Shown piece by piece: positions 1 to 5,971 of a stretch of DNA of 7,691 bases. The stretch covers positions 1-7,691 of the forward strand of contig JAJXTQ010000085.1 in assembly GCA_021783685.1 (NCBI GenBank). Reading direction: 5' to 3'. The translations under genes were made by a program, and so were the position numbers. A model generated the notes under the pieces. The model worked only from the letters and a program-made list of their open reading frames with translations, had not been told where the DNA came from and did not search any database. Every line of letters starts with the position of its first letter. Within the stretch, counting starts at the first letter, position 1. The stretch comes from Pseudomonadota bacterium. GTDB taxonomy: Bacteria; Pseudomonadota; Gammaproteobacteria; UBA5335.

Positions 1-1110
1 GATCCGGCGTCGGCGCTGCTCGAGGTCCTCGATCCCGAACAGAATCACACGTTCAATGATCACTATCTGGAAGTGGATTTCGATCTGTCGGATGTGATGT
101 TCGTGGCGACCGCCAATACCCTGAACATCCCGCCGGCGCTCCTCGACCGGATGGAGGTCATCCGTCTGGCCGGCTACATCGAAGACGAGAAACTGCACAT
201 CGCGCAGCAGCACATCCTGCCCAGACAGCGTGAGAAGCACGGCCTGTCGGCGGACGAACTGAGCTTGGGAGCCGACGCGATTCGGCTCGTGATTCAAAAC
301 TACACGCGGGAGGCTGGGGTTCGCAGTCTGGAGCGCGAAATCGCGAAGATCTGCCGCAAGGTGGTCAAGCGGCTGGCGCTGGACGCCGATCTGAAGACGG
401 TCGCGGTGACTCCGGAGAGCCTGACGGACTTCCTGGGAGTGCCGCGTTACCGCCACGATCTTGCCGACCAGAACGACAGCGTGGGAAGAGTCACCGGGCT
501 GGCGTGGACGGAAGTGGGCGGCGAATTGCTGACGATCGAAACCGCTGTCGTGCCGGGGAAAGGAAAGCTGATCCACACCGGATCGCTGGGCGAGGTGATG
601 CAGGAGTCCATCCAGGCAGCCTTGACCGTGGTGCGGTCGCGGTCGGCTTCGCTCGGTATCGACACCGAATTTCACCAGAAGAAGGATATTCATCTGCACA
701 TGCCGGAGGGCGCCATCCCCAAGGATGGCCCCAGCGCGGGGGTAGGTATGGTCACGGCGCTGGTATCGGCCTTGACCGAGATCCCGGTGCACTCGTCGGT
801 GGCCATGACGGGGGAAATCACATTGCGCGGACAAGTCCTTGCCATTGGAGGACTGAAGGAAAAACTGATTGCCGCGCATCGGGGAGGCATCAAGACCGTC
901 CTGATTCCGGAAGAAAACGCCAAGGATCTGGTGGAGATTCCGGAGAACGTCAAGGCCGATCTCGAAATCGTTCCCGTGAAATGGATCGACGAGGTGCTGG
1001 AGCGGGCCTTGGTTCGCCTGCCGGCACCCCTACCGACCGCGGACCAACCCGGCGGACTGGTGGGAATAAAGGACGCGGGCGGGAGCGAAGCGACCATACG
1101 TTCCCATTGA
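1..1110 (+). CDS. lon: Lon ATP-dependent serine protease, C-terminal part (5' end outside the window)
   Basis: Reading frame 1 is open from the first base to TGA at 1108-1110, giving 369 residues; E. coli Lon has about 784, so roughly the last half is present. Lon is a cytoplasmic AAA+ protease that unfolds and degrades damaged and short-lived regulatory proteins. The frame starts with [15 protein letters not shown], which lies just after Walker B, so the nucleotide-binding P-loop is upstream. Visible next are sensor 1 (VATAN), the arginine-finger segment (LLDRMEVI) and the sensor-2 helix ([13 protein letters not shown]). The protease domain carries the Ser-Lys dyad: Ser in PKDGPSAG (codon 733-735) and Lys in GLKEK (codon 862-864). 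Their 43-residue spacing equals that of E. coli Ser679 and Lys722. The last 30 or so residues are a variable Pro/Gly-rich tail. No frameshift is seen, so the protein should be active. A methionine-started version of this frame would begin at GTG 73, which is internal and not the real start. Confidence 0.98.
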   Translation, partial: DPASALLEVLDPEQNHTFNDHYLEVDFDLSDVMFVATANTLNIPPALLDRMEVIRLAGYIEDEKLHIAQQHILPRQREKHGLSADELSLGADAIRLVIQNYTREAGVRSLEREIAKICRKVVKRLALDADLKTVAVTPESLTDFLGVPRYRHDLADQNDSVGRVTGLAWTEVGGELLTIETAVVPGKGKLIHTGSLGEVMQESIQAALTVVRSRSASLGIDTEFHQKKDIHLHMPEGAIPKDGPSAGVGMVTALVSALTEIPVHSSVAMTGEITLRGQVLAIGGLKEKLIAAHRGGIKTVLIPEENAKDLVEIPENVKADLEIVPVKWIDEVLERALVRLPAPLPTADQPGGLVGIKDAGGSEATIRSH

Positions 1111-1173
1111 CGTCGTCGGGGGGGCGACAATGCACGCGCCCATCGGCAGGCGCGGCGGCATGGCGCGCGGAAA

Positions 1174-1200
1174 GGAAGGCTCTGCATTGACAGCCTTTTT
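1174..1200 (+). terminator. Possible weak intrinsic terminator of lon
   Basis: AAGGCT (1176-1181) pairs with AGCCTT (1192-1197), with a 10-base loop; two G-T pairs could extend the stem to 1174/1199. The T run is five bases (1196-1200). The stem is short and the run modest, so termination would be partial at best. It overlaps the hupB promoter, so the match may be chance. Confidence 0.3.
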
Positions 1201-1216
1201 GCGCGCTTGTTATAAA
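1187..1216 (+). promoter_or_regulatory. hupB sigma70 promoter
   Basis: A perfect -35 box TTGACA (1187-1192) is followed by an 18-base spacer and a -10 box TATAAA (1211-1216), five of six consensus bases. The -10 is preceded by TG at 1208-1209, one base away, which makes an extended -10. Transcription would begin near 1223, leaving a leader of about 108 bases before hupB. It is the best promoter match in the window, fitting an abundant protein such as HU. It probably also drives the two tRNA genes behind hupB. Confidence 0.8.
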
Positions 1217-1279
1217 GATTGGGTTCGGTGCCGGTATCGGGCGCGATTGCGAAGTCATCGGGTAGGGGCCAGCCGGAAT

Positions 1280-1335
1280 ATGAGCAACGCCATAGGACGG
1301 TTGTAATGGATTCGAAGGAGAAACACGCGGTATGA
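1280..1335 (+). promoter_or_regulatory. Two overlapping mini-ORFs in the hupB leader (tentative)
   Basis: An ATG at 1280 opens an eight-codon frame (MSNAIGRL) ending at TAA 1304-1306. The last base of that stop is the first base of an ATG at 1306, which opens a nine-codon frame (MDSKEKHAV) ending at TGA 1333-1335. That TGA overlaps the hupB ATG (1332) as ATGA. An AGGA (1294-1297) sits eight bases before the second start, and an AGGGG (1264-1268) eleven bases before the first. The stop/start overlaps could couple translation into hupB. No such leader peptides are known to me, and frames this short arise easily by chance. Confidence 0.25.
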
Positions 1336-1604
1336 ATAAGGCTCAATTGATTCAGGAGATGTCCGCGAAAGCCGACCTCAGCAAGGCCGAAGCGACTCGG
1401 GCGCTCGACGCATTCGTCGATGCGATCACCGAAGCACTCAAGGCTGGTGACCAGGTGTCATTGGTCGGGTTCGGAACTTTCGGAACCCGCGAAAGAGCAG
1501 CGCGGACGGGACGCAATCCGCAAACCGGCCAAAGCATTTCCATCAAGGCCAGCAAATCCCCTGCCTTCAAGGCTGGTAAAACGCTCAAAGACTCTATAAA
1601 CTAG
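1332..1604 (+). CDS. hupB: DNA-binding protein HU (beta-type)
   Basis: The product has 90 residues, the normal length for HU. HU is a small basic dimer that bends and wraps DNA without sequence specificity, shapes the nucleoid, and assists replication, recombination and regulation. The N-terminal helices ([10 protein letters not shown] onward) form the dimer core. GFGTF (46-50) is the conserved turn before the beta arm, and GRNPQTG (60-66) is the arm tip with the DNA-intercalating proline at 63. The tail [13 protein letters not shown] is typical. ATG 1332 is chosen because it gives the standard N-terminus and follows AAGGAG (1315-1320) by 11 bases. The position directly after lon points to hupB rather than hupA. 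The stop lies 11 bases before tRNA-Val with no terminator between them, so the mRNA probably runs into the tRNAs. Confidence 0.97.
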   Translation: MNKAQLIQEMSAKADLSKAEATRALDAFVDAITEALKAGDQVSLVGFGTFGTRERAARTGRNPQTGQSISIKASKSPAFKAGKTLKDSIN

Positions 1605-1615
1605 CCGACTTTCCA

Positions 1616-1691
1616 GGGTGCTTAGCTCAGTTGGTAGAGCGTCGCCCTTACAAGGCGAGGGTCGGGGGTTCAAGTCCCTCAGCACCCACCA
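1616..1691 (+). tRNA. tRNA-Val, anticodon UAC
   Basis: The 76-base sequence folds as a complete cloverleaf. The acceptor stem GGGTGCT (1616-1622) pairs with AGCACCC (1681-1687), followed by discriminator A and an encoded CCA (1689-1691). The anticodon stem TCGCC/GGCGA (1642-1646, 1654-1658) holds the loop CTTACAA with anticodon TAC at 1649-1651, which reads GUA and GUG. The T arm (1664-1680) has the loop TTCAAGT; one of its five pairs is G-T. The gene lies between hupB and tRNA-Asp, 16 bases from the latter, and is probably released from a shared transcript by processing. Confidence 0.97.
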
Positions 1692-1707
1692 GCCGGGAAA
1701 AATGCGA

Positions 1708-1784
1708 GGAGTGGTAGTTCAGTCGGTTAGAATACCGGCCTGTCACGCCGGGGGTCGCGGGTTCGAGTCCCGTCCACTCCGCCA
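1708..1784 (+). tRNA. tRNA-Asp, anticodon GUC
   Basis: This is a 77-base cloverleaf with an encoded CCA (1782-1784) and discriminator G. The acceptor stem GGAGTGG (1708-1714) pairs with CCACTCC (1774-1780). The anticodon stem CCGGC/GCCGG (1735-1739, 1747-1751) carries the loop CTGTCAC with anticodon GTC at 1742-1744, reading GAC and GAU. The D arm (TAGTTCAGTCGGTTAGAATA) and T loop (TTCGAGT) closely match E. coli tRNA-Asp as I recall it. A strong terminator begins eight bases after the CCA, so this is the last gene of its transcription unit. Confidence 0.97.
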
Positions 1785-1791
1785 TACTTGG

Positions 1792-1820
1792 AAAGGGCGC
1801 CGCAATGCGCCCTTTTTTTT
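1792..1820 (+). terminator. Intrinsic terminator after tRNA-Asp
   Basis: GGGCGC (1795-1800) pairs with GCGCCC (1807-1812) around the six-base loop CGCAAT. Three A-T pairs (1792-1794 with 1813-1815) extend the stem to nine pairs, and eight T residues follow (1813-1820). This is a textbook terminator. It closes the hupB-tRNA-Val-tRNA-Asp unit and implies a separate promoter for ppiD somewhere in 1821-1925, where I find no convincing -35/-10 pair. Confidence 0.92.
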
Positions 1821-1925
1821 GCCGCAACCCTGTCGATCATCTTGTGCGGCGTCGTGGCAAATTTCTTACATGCCGGACATGGACACATGCCCGGGCGCAT
1901 CCTGCCGAGCGAGGACAGCCACCTG

Positions 1926-3806
1926 ATGATGCAGTTCATTCGCGAGCGCTCCAAGGGGCTTTTGAGCTTCCTCTTGATGGGCTTCATTGCACTGACGTTC
2001 GCCCTCTGGGGGATCAATTCCTACTTTACCGGGGGGCAGCACAGCGCCGTCGCCGAAATCGGCGCGCGCACCATTTCGTCCGATGAATTCAGCCGTTTCT
2101 ATCAGCAGCAGTATCGGCAATTGCAATCCGCCTATGGCGATGCATTCCGCCCCGAAATGATCGACGAGACCCAACTAAAGAAAAAAGTTCTGGATGCCAT
2201 GGTGGGGGATTCCGTACTCCGCCAGCACCTGATCAAGCGCGGGATGGTTGTCTCTGACGCACAATTGGCGAGCTCGATCAATCAGCTGCCGACCTTTCAG
2301 GAGGGCGGCAAATTCTCATCCGCGCTCTACCAGGAGTGGCTGAAGTCACGCGGTTACTCACCTGCGGCATTCGAAAACGAGTTGCGCGCGTCCATGCTGA
2401 CCGATCTGGCGCGGTCAGCCTTGCGCGGGTCGACCCTCGTATCGCCAGCCGACATGCGGGAATTGATCCGGCTGACCAATCAGAAACGGGATCTGGCTTT
2501 GATCGGCATCGCCGCAAGCGCCCTGGCAGGCCAGATCAAGCCCAGCGATGCGGACTTGCAGGCATTTTTCGATGAACATCAGGCGTCCTTTCAGGAACCC
2601 GAGCAGGTTCGCGTGCAGTATGTGCTGATCCGCCGTGACGAGGTGGCATCGCAGATCAAGCCCGATGACGCGGCGCTGCGCGAACTGTATGCAACCGAAG
2701 GCAAGCGCTTCGGGAAACCGGAGCGGCGCAAGGTCCGACATATCCTGCTCAAAGACGAGTCAGCGGCGCAATCGCTCACCGCGGAGCTGAAGAAGGAACC
2801 GGATCGGTTCGCCGAGGCCGCACGGCAGCAATCGACCGACACGGGCAGCGCCTCGGCCGGGGGCGATCTGGGCTGGATCGAGCCCGGCATGCTGCCGTCG
2901 GCCCTCGATCAGTCGGTATTCAACGCGCCGCAGGGCCAGGTGATCGGGCCGATCACCAGTCCGGACGGGTTTCATGTCGTCATGATCGACGCGGTCGACA
3001 GCGCCCGTCAGGAGTCGTTCGAGAATGTCCGGGCCAGACTGATCGAAGAGTACCGTGCCGCGGCGTTGACCAAGCAATGGGGCGAGTTGCTGGATGCTGC
3101 CGAAACGGCCAGCTTCGAAAACGCCTCGACACTCGAACCCGTCGCGAAGCTCGTGAACGCCACCGTCCAGACGACGGCGTGGTTCACGCGGACGCAGGGC
3201 CCGGCACCGGCGAATTCCCCCCGGTTTCGTACCGCAGCATTCACCGATGCTGTCATGAAAGACGGTGTCAACAGCGAACTGATCGAACTGGACGAAGGCA
3301 CGGTCGCCATCCTGCGGCTGGACCAGCATCGCCAGGCGACGACGCCCGCCCTGGCTGCCGTCAAGGATCAGGTGCAGAGCGCCTACGCCTTGGACCGGGC
3401 CGGAGTCATTGCCGACGAACGGATCACCGAAGCCGAAAATGCCTTGAAGGAAGGCAAGACGCCGGCGCAGGTTGCATCCCAGATCAAGGGGAGCTTGCGT
3501 GAGATCGGCTGGACCGGACGCCAGGGCGCCGCGGGTCTGCCAGCCGAAGTCACGGCGCAGGCTTTTTCAGTGCTCGTCCCGGCCGACGGAACCGTTGCCC
3601 ACACGCGTGCGCGCCTGCCGAATGGCGACCGCGTGCTGATCCTCGTGCGTCAGGTGAAGGACGGCGCAGCGAGCGAACTCGATGCACAAGCCCAGGCGCA
3701 GATGAAGGAGCGGTACGGCAACCTGATCGGCGACCAGGAACTCGCCGCCTACATCGATGCGCTCAAGGACACCGTCACCATCAAAACCCATACCGATCGC
3801 CTGTAA
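1926..3806 (+). CDS. ppiD: PpiD-type periplasmic folding chaperone / peptidyl-prolyl isomerase
   Basis: With ATG 1926 the product has 626 residues (E. coli PpiD: 623). PpiD is anchored in the inner membrane near the Sec translocon and helps newly exported envelope proteins fold. A short positive N-terminus (MMQFIRERSK) precedes one transmembrane helix (about 11-30); the rest is periplasmic. A SurA-like N-terminal region (about 40-185) is followed by a parvulin domain (about 265-356) with RHILLK (His272), GGDLGW (312-317) and GFH (His350), then a long C-terminal domain. The start is chosen because MMQF matches the PpiD family N-terminus and GAGGA (1911-1915) lies ten bases upstream; an adjacent ATG at 1929 is possible. 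The frame stays open back to 1788, but that part runs through the terminator hairpin and is not expected to be translated. The symporter gene begins 12 bases after the stop. Confidence 0.95.
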   Translation: MMQFIRERSKGLLSFLLMGFIALTFALWGINSYFTGGQHSAVAEIGARTISSDEFSRFYQQQYRQLQSAYGDAFRPEMIDETQLKKKVLDAMVGDSVLRQHLIKRGMVVSDAQLASSINQLPTFQEGGKFSSALYQEWLKSRGYSPAAFENELRASMLTDLARSALRGSTLVSPADMRELIRLTNQKRDLALIGIAASALAGQIKPSDADLQAFFDEHQASFQEPEQVRVQYVLIRRDEVASQIKPDDAALRELYATEGKRFGKPERRKVRHILLKDESAAQSLTAELKKEPDRFAEAARQQSTDTGSASAGGDLGWIEPGMLPSALDQSVFNAPQGQVIGPITSPDGFHVVMIDAVDSARQESFENVRARLIEEYRAAALTKQWGELLDAAETASFENASTLEPVAKLVNATVQTTAWFTRTQGPAPANSPRFRTAAFTDAVMKDGVNSELIELDEGTVAILRLDQHRQATTPALAAVKDQVQSAYALDRAGVIADERITEAENALKEGKTPAQVASQIKGSLREIGWTGRQGAAGLPAEVTAQAFSVLVPADGTVAHTRARLPNGDRVLILVRQVKDGAASELDAQAQAQMKERYGNLIGDQELAAYIDALKDTVTIKTHTDRL

Positions 3807-3818
3807 GGATCCGCTCGC

Positions 3819-5129
3819 ATGCCCCGCCCGGGACGCTGGCCGATGCACTGGCAAATCCTCGCGGCCTTGTTGGCCGGCGTGGCGATCGGATCGACGTTGA
3901 CGGGGAATGAGTCGCCTCTGGCTGCCTGGCTGGTTGCCGCATTCGCACAGACCGGCGACCTGTTTCTGAATGCGCTCAAGATGCTCGTGGTGCCGTTGAT
4001 CGTTGCCTCGATCATCGCGGGCTTGACGCAGAAGGCGTCGCATGCGGCCATCGGCCGGATGGGCTGGCTCACCTTGGGATTCTATGTCGGCAGCGGCCTG
4101 ATTGCCGTCACCGTGGGCATTGCGCTTGCCAATGCGATCCGCCCCGGCGAACTCGACGGGGTACCGCTGGGCATCCGGATCGGTCTGCCGCCGCTGCCGC
4201 CAGACATCGATCCTGCGGCGCTTTCCGGTTCGCAGCAGCTATCCCTCTTCCTGCAACGACTGATCCCGACGAATCTCGTCAAGGCCGCGGCGGAAGGGCA
4301 ACTCATCGGCCTGATCGTCTTCAGTCTGCTCTTCGGCTTGGCGCTGCGGCAGTTACGTGGAAATGCCGCCGAGGCCCAGGTGCATTTCTGGACGGGCCTG
4401 AATCAGGTGATGCTGCTCATCACCGGCGGGATCATGCGCCTCGCCCCGGTCGGCGTATTCGCCCTGGTTGCCGCCATGACCGCCCGCACCGGTCTGGACG
4501 CGGTCGGGCCACTGTTGCGGTTCATGGCCACCGTGCTGGCCGGCCTTGCGGTTCACCTCGCGGTGACCCTGCCCTTGCTGTTGCGTTTCGTCGCCGGCGT
4601 TTCGCCCCGCCGCCATTTCCAAGCCATGCTGCCCGCCCTGCTGATGGCATTCTCGACGAGCTCATCGGCCGCCACGCTGCCTTTGACCCTGAAATGCCTG
4701 GACGAGCGAGCCGGCGTCAGCCCGCGGACGGCCGGGTTCGTCATCCCCATCGGCGCCACGGTGAACATGGACGGCACGGCCCTGTTCGAATGCGTCGTGG
4801 TCCTGTTCGTAGCCCAGCTCTACGGGATCGATCTCACGCTGTCGCAACAGATCGTCGTGCTCGCCATTGCGCTGTTGACCTCCATGGGCGTCGCCGGGAT
4901 CCCCTCGGCAAGTCTGGTATCGATTGCCATGATCCTCTCTGTGCTGGGCTTGCCACTGGAGGCGCTGGGGCTGGTGCTGGGAGTGGACCGCGTGCTGGAC
5001 ATGAGCCGTACCGCAGTCAATGTCTTCGGGGACAGCACCGGCGCCGTCATCGTGGCACGGCTCGAGGGGGAAACGGAGGTTCTCGCCGAACCCCCCGACG
5101 CGCGTCAGCGACGTCTGGCGGCGGGTTGA
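3819..5129 (+). CDS. Dicarboxylate/amino acid:cation symporter (DAACS, GltPh/GltP type)
   Basis: This 436-residue inner-membrane protein belongs to the sodium/proton-coupled glutamate transporter fold family, whose members take up aspartate, glutamate or C4-dicarboxylates. The family landmarks appear in order: the serine-rich hairpin-1 tip (AFSTSSSAATLPLT, 277-290), NMDGT on TM7 (316-320), the hairpin-2 tip (GVAGIPSAS, 357-365), and TM8 with D390, D394, R397, T398, N401 and D405. These TM8 residues have the same numbers as their GltPh counterparts. The arginine that binds the substrate side-chain carboxylate in GltPh is kept, so an acidic amino acid or dicarboxylate is the likely substrate. 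The coupling ion cannot be told. AAGGA (3805-3809) overlaps the ppiD stop and lies nine bases before the ATG, supporting this start; Met9 is an alternative. Co-transcription with ppiD is likely. I give no symbol because gltP, gltT and dctA cannot be separated here. Confidence 0.93.
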   Translation: MPRPGRWPMHWQILAALLAGVAIGSTLTGNESPLAAWLVAAFAQTGDLFLNALKMLVVPLIVASIIAGLTQKASHAAIGRMGWLTLGFYVGSGLIAVTVGIALANAIRPGELDGVPLGIRIGLPPLPPDIDPAALSGSQQLSLFLQRLIPTNLVKAAAEGQLIGLIVFSLLFGLALRQLRGNAAEAQVHFWTGLNQVMLLITGGIMRLAPVGVFALVAAMTARTGLDAVGPLLRFMATVLAGLAVHLAVTLPLLLRFVAGVSPRRHFQAMLPALLMAFSTSSSAATLPLTLKCLDERAGVSPRTAGFVIPIGATVNMDGTALFECVVVLFVAQLYGIDLTLSQQIVVLAIALLTSMGVAGIPSASLVSIAMILSVLGLPLEALGLVLGVDRVLDMSRTAVNVFGDSTGAVIVARLEGETEVLAEPPDARQRRLAAG

Positions 5130-5138
5130 CCGCCGCCA
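5116..5138. terminator. GC-rich hairpin at the convergent gene junction (possible two-way terminator)
   Basis: TGGCGGCGG (5116-5124) is a perfect inverted match to CCGCCGCCA (5130-5138), giving nine pairs around the five-base loop GTTGA. The loop contains the symporter stop codon (5127-5129), and the fabI stop lies seven bases beyond the hairpin. Neither strand has a T run after it, so it is not a standard intrinsic terminator. It may protect mRNA 3' ends or work with Rho. Confidence 0.4.
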
Positions 5139-5144
5139 TGCCGC

Positions 5145-5924
5145 TCAGGCGATCAGTCCGAGGATGTTGTAGCCGGCATCGACGTAGGTGATTTCGCCGG
5201 TGATCCCGGAGGCCAGATCGGAGCACAGGAAGGCACCGACGTTACCCACCTCTTCGATGGTCACGTTGCGCCGCAGCGGCGAGGCCTCTTCCGCCTTGCC
5301 CAGCATGCCTCGAAAGCCGCTGATCCCAGCCGCCGCCAGCGTTTTGATGGGGCCTGCCGAGATGGCATTGACGCGGATGCCCTCCGGCCCCAGGTCCTGG
5401 GCCAGAAACCGGACACACGACTCGAGACTGGCCTTGGCCGGGCCCATGACATTGTAATTGGGAATGGCCCGTACCGCGCCGGCATAGGTCATGGTCAGCA
5501 AGGCACCTTTGCGATCTTTCATCAACGGATAGGCCGCTTTGGCCAGCGCCGCGAAACTGTAGGCGCTGATGTCATGGGCCATGCGGAAACCCTCGCGCGT
5601 GACGCTGTCGACGAACCGCCCTTCGAGTTGTTCGCGGGGCGCAAAAGCCACCGAATGCACGAGAATGTCGAGACCGTCCCACCGAGACCCCAGTTCCGCC
5701 ATGAGGGTGTCGATCTGGGCATCGTCGGCCACGTCGCAAGGGAAGCACAGTGACGACTGACATTCGGTCGCCATTTCCTCGACCCGGGACTTCAGCTTGT
5801 CGCCCTGATACGTGAAGGCCAGCTCTGCGCCTTCGCGCCGCATGGCCTGCGCGATGCCCCAGGCAATGGACCGATTGCTGGCCACGCCGACGATCAGTGC
5901 GCGTTTTCCGCTCAAAAATCCCAT
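5145..5924 (-). CDS. fabI: Enoyl-[acyl-carrier-protein] reductase (NADH), FabI
   Basis: FabI reduces the trans-2 double bond of enoyl-ACP with NADH, the last step of each fatty acid elongation cycle, and is the target of triclosan and diazaborines. The product has 259 residues (E. coli: 262). It has the FabI-type cofactor loop [13 protein letters not shown] (13-25), the dinucleotide-binding CDVADD (63-68), the active-site tyrosines Tyr147 (TMTY) and Tyr157 (NYNVMG), and Lys164, giving the Tyr-x6-Lys arrangement. [12 protein letters not shown] (187-198) is the conserved loop next to the substrate. ATG 5924 is chosen because nearly all FabI proteins begin MGFL. The frame is open to a GTG at 5975, but the extra 17 residues do not resemble the family. 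A loose ribosome site (AAGGGCGG) precedes the ATG. The gene lies 47 bases after mltD on the same strand and is probably expressed with it. Position 93 is Ala, where E. coli has Gly. Confidence 0.97.
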   Translation of the reverse strand: MGFLSGKRALIVGVASNRSIAWGIAQAMRREGAELAFTYQGDKLKSRVEEMATECQSSLCFPCDVADDAQIDTLMAELGSRWDGLDILVHSVAFAPREQLEGRFVDSVTREGFRMAHDISAYSFAALAKAAYPLMKDRKGALLTMTYAGAVRAIPNYNVMGPAKASLESCVRFLAQDLGPEGIRVNAISAGPIKTLAAAGISGFRGMLGKAEEASPLRRNVTIEEVGNVGAFLCSDLASGITGEITYVDAGYNILGLIA

Positions 5925-5971
5925 GGATCCGCCCTTGGTTGGATGTCCGTCAACAACAGCGCGCCATGATA

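Noticed and set aside
504..1190. A 228-residue frame overlapping lon in another phase
   Set aside because: Its composition is skewed to Arg, Gly and Asp, as expected of a shifted frame in GC-rich DNA, and the lon frame is intact with both catalytic residues.
1788..1925. A 46-residue upstream extension of PpiD
   Set aside because: It would be translated from the terminator hairpin and T run, lacks a ribosome-binding site, and would put a non-family segment before the membrane anchor. ATG 1926 has a good site and a family-like start.
1821..1925. A possible ppiD promoter (TTGTGC at 1842 with TTACAT at 1866)
   Set aside because: Each box matches only about three of six consensus bases, and I see no clear sigmaE, heat-shock or Cpx-type element. 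A promoter is expected here but cannot be placed.
1618..1926. A 102-residue plus-strand frame running through both tRNA genes
   Set aside because: It is a translation of the tRNA-Val and tRNA-Asp sequences and the terminator. Such tRNA-derived false proteins are common in automatic annotation; so is the minus-strand frame at 1727-2017.
2760..3329. A 189-residue minus-strand frame opposite ppiD, and others like it at 3008-3364 and 3567-4043
   Set aside because: They mirror codon phase in ppiD and the symporter gene; no motif, start site or promoter supports them.
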